Shown here piece after piece: positions 55,263-64,000 of a DNA stretch of 64,000 nt; within the stretch, counting starts at the first letter, position 1, and every line of letters begins with the position of its first letter. The notes under the pieces were generated by a model, which saw only the letters and a list, made by a program, of their open reading frames with translations, made no database searches and was not told where the DNA came from. The translations under genes and the position numbers were made by a program. The DNA is taken from positions 120,113,480 through 120,177,479 of the forward strand of contig OZ020592.1 in the NCBI GenBank assembly GCA_963971535.1. Reading direction: 5' to 3'. Source of the DNA: Notolepis coatsorum (lineage: Eukaryota > Chordata > Actinopteri > Aulopiformes > Paralepididae).

Positions 55263-56318
55263 GGTTTTGATAGTCTATCAGTGAGCTGGATGCAATCCTA
55301 CCTTGAGGGGAGGGAACAGATGGTGGAGGTAAACGGTACCCTATCCCCCCCTCTCACAGTGAGCTGTGGTGTTCCACAAGGAAGCATACTAGGACCGCTA
55401 CTGTTCCTAATTTATGCAAATGACATGTCGTCAGCTTGTGACTGCAACTTGTTCCTGTTTGCGGACGACTCAGCCCTGCTGGTCTCTGACAAGAACAAGT
55501 TACAGGTTGAAAAAACCCTCAGCTCGGAACTAGGCAGAATCTGCATATGGCTCGCTGATAACAAACTATCATTACACATGGGCAAAACAGAGTCCATTCT
55601 CTTCGGTTCAAATAACAAACTCAGCAAGACCGACGGCTTCTCAGTTACAGTGGGTGACAATATTGTCACAAGGAAAGATGAAATTACCTACCTGGGTTCC
55701 ATCCTAGAGGCTAATCTCTCCTGTGACAAAATGGCATCCAATGTAATAAAAAAAGTCAACCAACGAACTCGATTCTTGTACCGGATCTCCTCTCTGGTAA
55801 ACAAGAATACCCTGAAGACTCTGGCAGGAGCACTCATTCAGGGGTACTACGACTATGCTTGCACCTCATGGTACCAAAGCACCTCAAAGGCGCTAAAAAC
55901 AAAATTACAAACATCTCAAAACAAACTGGTCAGACTACTGCTTGACCTTACTCCTAGAACCCACCTCACCCCTGCCCACTTTGACAACCTAGGATGGCTT
56001 AGAGTAGATGACAGAGTACAGCAACTTGCAATGGGCCTGGTCTACAAGATACACTACACGACCAAGGTACCCATGTACATGGCAAAATACTTCCCAAAGG
56101 TCAGTGAATACCACGATCACAACACCAGAGGGAGCTCCACAAATCATGTTAAACCCAGATTCGGCTCAAATAAGGGACTAAACACGTTTCGCAATTATGC
56201 CACATCAATGTGGAACGCCCTACCCAAAGCTGTAAAGGAATGTGGATCACTACCCACTTTCAAAACCTCTCTCAAGAGACACCTACGGGAGACTGCAATT
56301 CAACACTGGCCCCTGTAA
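55263..56318 (+). pseudogene. CR1-like reverse transcriptase fragment, open frame
   Basis: Starts in-frame at GFDSLSVSWMQSYLEGR; an ATG at 55239 belongs to flanking L1 sequence. Motifs include GVPQGSILGPLLFLIY, catalytic LFADDSALL, GKTESILFG and YLGSIL, then the C-terminal HNTRGS ... MWNALPKAVKECGSLPTF module. About 350 codons remain with no internal stop. The endonuclease and RT fingers were lost by truncation, so the unit cannot move by itself. The open frame implies a recent insertion. Confidence 0.88.
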
Positions 56319-56845
56319 ATATCCTAACCCAACCCCCTCCAATGTACAGTCATTTACCTAGTATGGTTTTGTCAATAGTCCAATGTACAATTTTGTTTGT
56401 TTGTACAGAGTCTCCCCCCCCTCAATGTACAGTTTTGCTTGTTTATACAGTGTGCCCCCCCCCCCCCCAACCACCTCCAATGTAAATTACCCAGTATGGT
56501 TGTCAATATCCCAGTGTACCCAACCCCCCCCACCCAACCTCCTCCAATGTACAGTTTCTACGTCAAATGTATATACTCCCTTTTCTTGACTCCTTCTGTA
56601 TCACAAACAGTACTGTATTTGCAAATCTGGTATGTCATAAATGTATAGATGTAGCAGTACTGACTATCTGTATGTCATGTATGTCATATATGTCCTGATG
56701 AATTGAAAATGGGGGACCCTGATGTAAACAAGACGAAAGTCTTTCTCTGGTCTGCATCCCCTTAACAATTGTGTGTATTGAGCTGTACTGTATTGTACCC
56801 ATTCTGCAATCTGTTAATAAAGTTTTCAATCAATCAATCAATCAT
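55263..56845 (+). mobile_element. CR1-like LINE, 5'-truncated, inserted in the L1-type ORF2
   Basis: It has the RT palm to C-terminus, a 3' UTR with C-runs, and tail caatcaatcaatcaatca. atca is present at both junctions. It is the longest copy of the family whose tails are at 17607, 21869, 28993, 29661, 35793 and 46741. Confidence 0.9.
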
Positions 56846-57236
56846 CCCAGTCAAACTCGGGGTCCAACTCCGGGATATCCACCCGCCAGATTGTATCCAA
56901 TGATACATTTTTATACGTGGATTGAATTAAGAGCGTATAAAAGTCTGAGACAAACCCTCTGGAGGTCGTCCTGTCCACTATGAGCCTGAGGAAGCGGTGT
57001 GGGTGCAAAGCTTGAGCCCACGGCACGCCATGCGCCCTCAGCGCTGACCTTAGTTGAAGGTAAAGAAAAAAGGACTTGCCGGGAAGATCATAAAATTCTC
57101 TTAAGTCCTGAAACGCACGGAGGCCGTTCTTATCATAAATATCCTCCAGAGTATGAACTCCCCTCCTCTGCCATTGAGGAATATTAACCGGCTTGTGCCC
57201 AACAAGTAATTGCTGCTTATTAAAAATTGGAGAGTC
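56846..57236 (-). pseudogene. L1-type ORF2, post-RT segment
   Basis: Minus frame DSPIFNKQQLLVGHKPVNIP then GVHTLEDIYDKNGLRAFQDL; comparable to the IHVLGDIAEEDGVLPFEDI region of the + strand LINE near 12790. It connects to the RT across the TIR transposon 57237-59388. Confidence 0.85.
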
Positions 57237-57964
57237 CAGGGCCCTCATTCATCAACGTGTGCGTAGAACATGTTCTATTTCCACACGTAAGCACAGAATG
57301 TAGAATCAGTGTACGCACAGGAAAATCGGGATTCACCACACGTGCGTACGCAGGTTCTACGCACACCTGTCATGATGAATCCCACCTTGGCCCTGCGCCG
57401 AGGCTCGTGCACACTTTCACGTATTTGCATACCAAAACCGCCCCGATTAACCATATACGGTAATGGACACCCCCATGAAATGTGGAAGAATGGACTAAAC
57501 CGAGGGTGTTGTACACTGTCGGATATTATACCTATTAACTTCCTAAAAGACCATTGCTGCCTGGACACCGCAAACACTAATAAAGACCATTAACCACTGT
57601 TTTGCCGTTGCCCGTTAGTGTCATTAATGCATGCTGGAATAAGAATGCCTTTCTTAATCTATTTTTAATATTAATAATTATTATAATACAATAAAAGACA
57701 GCTCCGTCTTTTAATACACATATATTGTACAGTAACGTCAAATAAATACTACAGTCCCCGCTGAAATAAAGGTTCTGCACTAGCTGTGATCTACAGCATA
57801 AAAGATAGCCACTTTATAATACTATTCTGAGTAGATAATTCATCTGTATCGCAACAGAGTCACGGATCTGGTCGGGGCAGGTATCATTATGTCGGGAAAA
57901 TCTTTATGAAATAAACAAAAGTGAATTAAGGAATTTAAAACGAAGTTTAGCATATTAAATCGTT

Positions 57965-58860
<896 letters not shown>

Positions 58861-59388
58861 TTTGGGTCCCAAATTGCGGTACAAATGAAGGAGGTGTCTC
58901 GGGTAGTGGACTCTAGTTAATATTATGTTCTCTCTGCAATTAGACTGCCCCTCATTCATCCCTATCTGATGCTATCTCTGAAAACAGTTCCTGCGAGCGC
59001 AGTCAGTGCACCCCATAACGCTATATATATAAACCTGCATTCATTCGGAGAGAAAGACCTATTCCACATGCTATTTAGGGTTTGACAATAATTACACTAA
59101 TATCGCTATTTCACAATGAACTATAATGAATCACGGGGGTCATACAGAACACGCGCCAGTGTCTTTATTTCCGCCTTGAAACTAATGCAGAACTGAGGAG
59201 TGCTTATGCGTAGTAACGATATTCTACCACTGGGCGTCAGCTAAGTGTGGTCCGAGCTGTGCGTACACGTAAGCACGGAGTCAAGTTCAAGTTGAAATTG
59301 ATGAATCCCACTCTTTGCTTAGAAATGATCGTACGCACAGGGTAAGCACAAATCTGTGCGTAAGTCAGGTTGATGAATGAGGGCCCTG

Positions 59389-60870
59389 GTGCCATGGGCA
59401 TTTAACCCCACACGACCTCTGTACATTACGCCACGTTTGGATCACGTGAGTTATGATCGGTCCATACCTCAGCCGGCATTTCGAAATAGAGACAGTGGAG
59501 TACACCACATCCTGCAATCTTAGCGGTGAGACCGCCGCCGCTTCTAAGGAGCGCCAAGATACAGCATCTACAGGGTCTAGCCAGCACATCAGAGGTCTCA
59601 GTGAGAAGGACCAGAAATAAAGCTTAAAATCAGGGATTGCGAGGCCCCCATCTTGTTTCCTACGTTGAGTAGTAGCTCTTTTGATTCTCGGGCGTTTGTT
59701 ATTCCAGATACATTTAGATACCATCGATTGTACCTTGCGCCAGTGGTCTATTGGAGGGGGCAGGGGGAGCATTGAGCTAACAAAATGTATCCTAGGCAGA
59801 ACGTTCATTTTGATTATGGAAGCTCGGGCTTGTAGGGAGTTAGGAAGGGACGACCATCTGTCTAGATCCTGGCGTATTTTATCATAAGTACCCGTGAAGT
59901 TGTACTTAGTAGTTTGACTCAGCGTGGGGAATATCTCTATACCTAAGTATTTAAAATGTTCCACTATGAGGATATCAGCTGGTAGTCGCACCGCCTTGGC
60001 CAGCTCATTAAGAGGTAGGCAGGCTGATTTGTTCCAGTTAATTTTAAAGCCTGACAATTTACCAAAGTCGTCGATTATTTCCAATAATTTTGTGGCCGAC
60101 CGGGAAGGGTCATCCATAAAAATCAGTAGGTCATCCGCATAGAGAGCAATTTTGTGTGGTGTATTATTGATCATTATGGGGACGATGTCCTCTGATTGCC
60201 TAATAAATTGGGCCAATGGTACGAGGGAAAGTGCGAATAGTCCCGGGCTCAGAGGACAACCCTGTCTAGAAGATCTGGAGACTGGGAAAAGTGTGGAACA
60301 GTTTTTGCCTGTCAGTATCATTGCCGACGGCGAGGCATACAGGACTTTAATCATATGAATAAAATTCTTTCCCAGACCCATGACCTCAAGTACCTTCCAC
60401 AGGTATGACCATTCTAGTCTGTCAAACGCCTTCATGGCATCCAAAGACAGAACAGTGGACGGAGCTGTATTGTCTTTACTGTTATCGACTACATGCAACA
60501 GCCTCCTAAGATTATCTGCCGCCAGGCGCCCCGGGATAAAACCAGTTTGATCGCAGTGTACCAATACCGTCATAAATCTCTGCAGGCGGCGGGCCAGCAC
60601 CTTGGCAAACACTTTTAAATCGGCCCCGAGAAGACTCAAGGGCCTATAGCTACCACAATCATTGGGATCTTTGTCCTTCTTGAGAAGTAAAGAAATCAGC
60701 GCCATGTTGACATCTCTTGAGAACTCCCCCTGTTCGATAGCGTAATTGATCATATCGAGCATCAATGGGCCCAGTTGGTCCCAGAAAGCTAAATACACCT
60801 CGGGTGGAATACCATCCCAGCCTGGTGCCTTACCCCTCTGCATTTCAGCGATCGTCTCCCTTAGTTCCAT
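59389..60870 (-). pseudogene. L1-type reverse transcriptase domain
   Basis: A long open minus-strand frame. Motifs in order: MQRGKAPGWDGIPPEVY, SYRPLSLLGADLKVFAKVLA, TGFIPGRLAADNLRRLL, SLDAMKAFDRLEW, RQGCPLSPGLFALSL, catalytic YADDLLIFMDD, and GFKINWNKSACLPL. The whole palm is intact, but two frameshifts at 60871-60980 separate it from the endonuclease, and a transposon cuts it at 59389. The well-preserved RT suggests the LINE is not very old. Confidence 0.9.
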
Positions 60871-60980
60871 AAGGGTGATCGGTTTCCCCAGTTCCTTAGC
60901 CTCTTCCTCAGAAATGTGGGGTATCTCAAGCCCGCCAATGAACGATTAAAATGTAGAGGTCGTCGAGATTAACATCTGAG

Positions 60981-62706
60981 CTATATAACTGAGTAAAACT
61001 CTTTAAAAGTGTCGTTGATCTTTTTCGAATCAGTAGTGATTGTACCCTGTCGCGTCTTGATCGAGGGGATATCCGAGAAATGATCATTCGAGCGTATTTT
61101 CATTACCAATAGATGGCTAGGCCTGGAGCCGTGAAAATAGTAATTTTGCCTTGTCCTATGTATCAAGAACTCAGACTGTTGTTTAAGTATGGAGTTTATT
61201 TCCTTCTTGACTATCTTACGTTGTGTGTTTAGCCGTTCACTATAGTTAGTTTGCAAAGATGCGTATAGATCCGCATATAATGTTTCCAGTCCTTCTAGTT
61301 TTTTTGATCGGGATTTACGTAAGTTGGAGGAGAAAAGTGTGACATGACCCCTGATAAATCCTTTCAATGCGTTCCATAGGACCCTGGGGTCATCGACCGT
61401 GCCAACATTGATCTGCAAGAATTCCGCTAGTTTACTCCCGAACTCAGAGCAGAAATCATCGTTCTTTAATAAGGTTGAGTTAAAACGCCACCTGGGAGCT
61501 CTCGTGGAGAGCCTGCCAAAGGTTGCCACAAGGAAAATCCCCTTGTGGTCCGAGAGAGCCAGGGGAACCAATGAGACGTCGAAACTATCAAACAAATTAG
61601 GGGATGCGAATGCATAGTCTATTTGAGAGAAGGTTTTGTGTCTGGCAGACAGGTGAGAGTAATCCTTGAGGGTGGGATTGGATAAGCGCCATAGGTCTGC
61701 GAGCCCAGTGTCCTGGGCCCACATCCTGAGGGCCTTAAGGCGCTCCCATAGTCCAGCAGACTGTACACAGAGCAGACTCTGCGGATGTCCGCGCGGCTCT
61801 TTGAGCTTTCATAGTCGAGCAGATCTCAGCGGACGTCCGCGGTCTATTTCCTACATTTCTCGCACCAGTTTTACTACATTTCCCACAATTCTGTCTGTTC
61901 TACTGTACTGGCAGATCAGAGGGAACATTATCAGCGGGAGAGCGAGAGAGAGAGCGAGAGAGAGCGAGAGAGAGAGAGAGAGAGAGAGCGATTCACGGGC
62001 TCATCTCTCTCCTCGCGCCACCAATCGCTCGCGCAGTGTCACATTTAATGCAGTTCGATGTCAACCAAAACGCCGAGCATGTCCGCGCCTCAGAAAATAG
62101 GAGCGTCGCACCTGTGGGTCTGCTGTCCGCTGAGATCAAAGCTCAAGAGTCCGCGCGGACGTCCGCGGAGTCTGCTCTGTGTACAGTCTGCTGGACTATG
62201 GGAGCGCCTTTAGAGGACCGTTTTTGGTCGCTTGTTTCAGAGGATCCGGACCTATCCATCTCCGCATCCCAGCACGCATTAAAATCGCCACCCACAATGA
62301 GAGCGTATCCAGTAAGTTCCAACATATTCTTCGTGATTGTATTATAGAACGCTGAATCAAATGTGTTAGGGGCATACAATGCTATTATTGCCATCTTCCT
62401 ATGAGAGAACTCAACTTTTGCTATAGTAATCCTTCCCTCCGTGTCCGACCACACATCCAGGACTTTGATATCAAGGTTACGTCTTGTAACTATGACGACT
62501 CCTTTCGTCTTATCATCGGCTGAGGATGAGGAGATAACGTGATATTGTCGATTTGCTAGCCTTGACACATCACCCACCAATAAATGCGTCTCACTAAGGA
62601 GAGCAATGTCAATATTTCTTCTCTTCAATAACCAAAGGACACTGGCACGCTTGTGTGGGGCGTTAAGACCTCCTGCGTTCCAAATTAAAATATTCAATTT
62701 AGCCAT
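60981..62706 (-). pseudogene. L1-type ORF2 endonuclease, split by a Harbinger-like MITE
   Basis: Start ATG at 62704-62706 (MAKLNILIWNAGGLN). APE-type motifs: LLSETHL, LYAPNT, GGDFNA (before the MITE), QIDYAF and SDHKGIF (after it). Removal of 61738-62209 and one TTA restores the frame from KRSSK to LRMWAQDTG. The frame ends at a TAG at 60981, one base out of register with the RT. Confidence 0.88.
61738..62209. mobile_element. Harbinger-like MITE
   Basis: Inverted termini aggcgctcccatagtccagc and gctggactatgggagcgcct extend through gactgtacacagagcagact. The 3-bp TTA duplication at 61735-61737 and 62210-62212 fits PIF/Harbinger. An (AG)n tract lies at 61938-61990. Confidence 0.88.
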
Positions 62707-63099
62707 GGTCGAGTTTGTCTAAATGCGTAGAGAACATACCAGTGCAGCCAGGCTGAGTACAGAGGCGCTGATTCAGGCGGGCCCAGACGGTCAATCCCAG
62801 GAGTTCAGAGGAGGAACAATTACACACATATAAGACAACAGTACATAAAACACATAAAAATACCACCCCAGTTACAACCCCCCCTCCTTCTACTCTAAAC
62901 CCTAACCCACCCGTCCTATTATAAGCCCTCCTATACCCACTCTCCAATCCCCTCCCTATGCCCCATCCACTAAGGATGGTCATCTTCCTATCATTTCCCA
63001 CTGGAGTCATGGATCCAATAAGACGCTCCCCACTCCGACCCCCCTCTAGATAAACCCCTGATTAAACCCCCACTAGTCCAATAAACACAAATAATAATA
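62707..63099 (-). other. leader between 5' UTR monomers and ORF2 of the L1-type LINE
   Basis: No ORF1-like frame is seen in this 390-bp stretch. The minus-strand frame at 62699-63010 has no recognised domain. Confidence 0.6.
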
Positions 63100-64000
63100 A
63101 AAATAAAATTCAATAAAGATATCTGTCGAAAACCACCTGAGCCTTGGCCCTAACATGAGATAACCATAATGGAAAAAATAGCCATTATTATATAATAACT
63201 CAACATCACCCCTGCAACCATCTATTTCCGAGTCTGCGCTTCAACGTCGCAATGTTATAGCACAAATGGATAAAGGAAAATTCAAAACAAAATTAAATTA
63301 AAGCATACCAGCCGATAGTCTAAGGCAGGATCGGGTCACAGGTAAATTGTGCAAACGGATGTCATTTAAACAACGACAATAATAAGAAAGGGAAAAAAGG
63401 GGGTTATGGTCAAAGTGCACACCTGTAACAGCCCCTCTGAACAGGCACAACGGCTGGAATGACATAACCTATGTAAGAATAGAATTAAACACATTCATTA
63501 ACCCGGGGATGGTAATAAGCAATACCTGACACAACCTGTTATCATATATTGTTTCAATAAAGATATCGGTCGAAAACCACCGTGAGCCTTGGCCCTAACA
63601 TGAGATAACTATAATGGAAAAAATAGCCATTATTATATAATAACTCAACATCAACCCTGCAACCAACTGCTTCCAAGTCTGCGCATCAACGTCGCAATGT
63701 TATAGCACAAATGGATAAAGGAAAATTCAAAACAAAATTAAATTAAAGCATACCAGCCGATAGTCTAAGGCAGGATCGGGTCACAGGTAAATTGTGCAAA
63801 CAGATGTCATTTAAACAACGACAATAATAAGAAAGGGGAAAAAAGGGGGTTATGGTCAAAGTGCACACCTGTAAGTGCCCCTCTGATCAGGCACAACGGC
63901 TGGAATGACATAACCTTTGTAAGAATAGAATTAAACACATTCATTAACCCGGGGATGGTAATAAGCAATACCTGACACAGCCTGTTATCATATATTGTTT
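63100..64000 (-). repeat. two tandem 444-bp monomers, LINE 5' UTR
   Basis: atctgtcgaaaaccacc at 63121 and atcggtcgaaaaccacc at 63565 give period 444. The two copies are colinear to the window end with few differences. The position upstream of ORF2 suggests promoter monomers as in some L1 families. More copies may follow beyond 64000. Confidence 0.85.

Overview
The window is vertebrate genomic DNA, most likely from a teleost fish with a repeat-rich genome. It contains tRNA-derived SINEs, L1/Tx1-type, CR1-like and L2/Rex-like LINEs, many hAT and piggyBac-like DNA transposons, minisatellites and GT-AG-spliced exons. I cannot name the species.

Only one host gene is supported: ostf1 (osteoclast-stimulating factor 1, an SH3 plus ankyrin-repeat adaptor) on the + strand. 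Five internal coding exons are visible at 31687-31733, 38643-38693, 40310-40373, 51971-52024 and 52631-52738. They join in a consistent reading frame with canonical GT/AG borders and encode the whole SH3 core and the start of the ankyrin block. The first exon (N-terminal Pro-rich peptide) and the exons after the first ankyrin repeat were not found, so introns exceed the window on both sides.

Region by region: 1-5.9 kb holds a 136-bp tandem repeat, a 63-bp tandem array with two captured SINEs, and a different V-SINE-like element. From 6 to 19.2 kb a 68-bp tandem array is split by large hAT insertions. One (6997-14651) carries an L1/Tx1-type LINE with decayed ORF1/ORF2 and a piggyBac-like element; the other (14690-17347) is a four-level nest of repeats with perfect 8-bp target duplications. 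From 19.2 to 31.3 kb there are piggyBac-like elements disrupted by hATs, a THAP-domain remnant, an L2-like LINE interrupted by a SINE and a hAT, a BED-finger remnant and CR1-like tails. From 31.7 to 52.7 kb is ostf1; each of its four complete introns carries its own minisatellite (50 and 31 bp; 44 bp; 30 and 34 bp; 20 bp), the 34-bp array alone being about 4.2 kb. From 52.9 to 64 kb are a piggyBac-like fragment, an intact LINE ORF1 with a SGNH esterase, and a minus-strand L1/Tx1-type LINE broken by a CR1-like RT fragment, a TIR transposon with a large fold-back core and a Harbinger-like MITE, ending in two tandem 444-bp 5' UTR monomers.

The window has no operon-like organisation. The biology is a widely expressed adaptor gene whose introns have been swollen by layered transposition and minisatellite growth. 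The most interesting leads are about 65 tandem AP-1 consensus sites in intron 2, unusual splice-acceptor contexts at exons 4 and 6, and insertion layers whose order can be read directly from target-site duplications.
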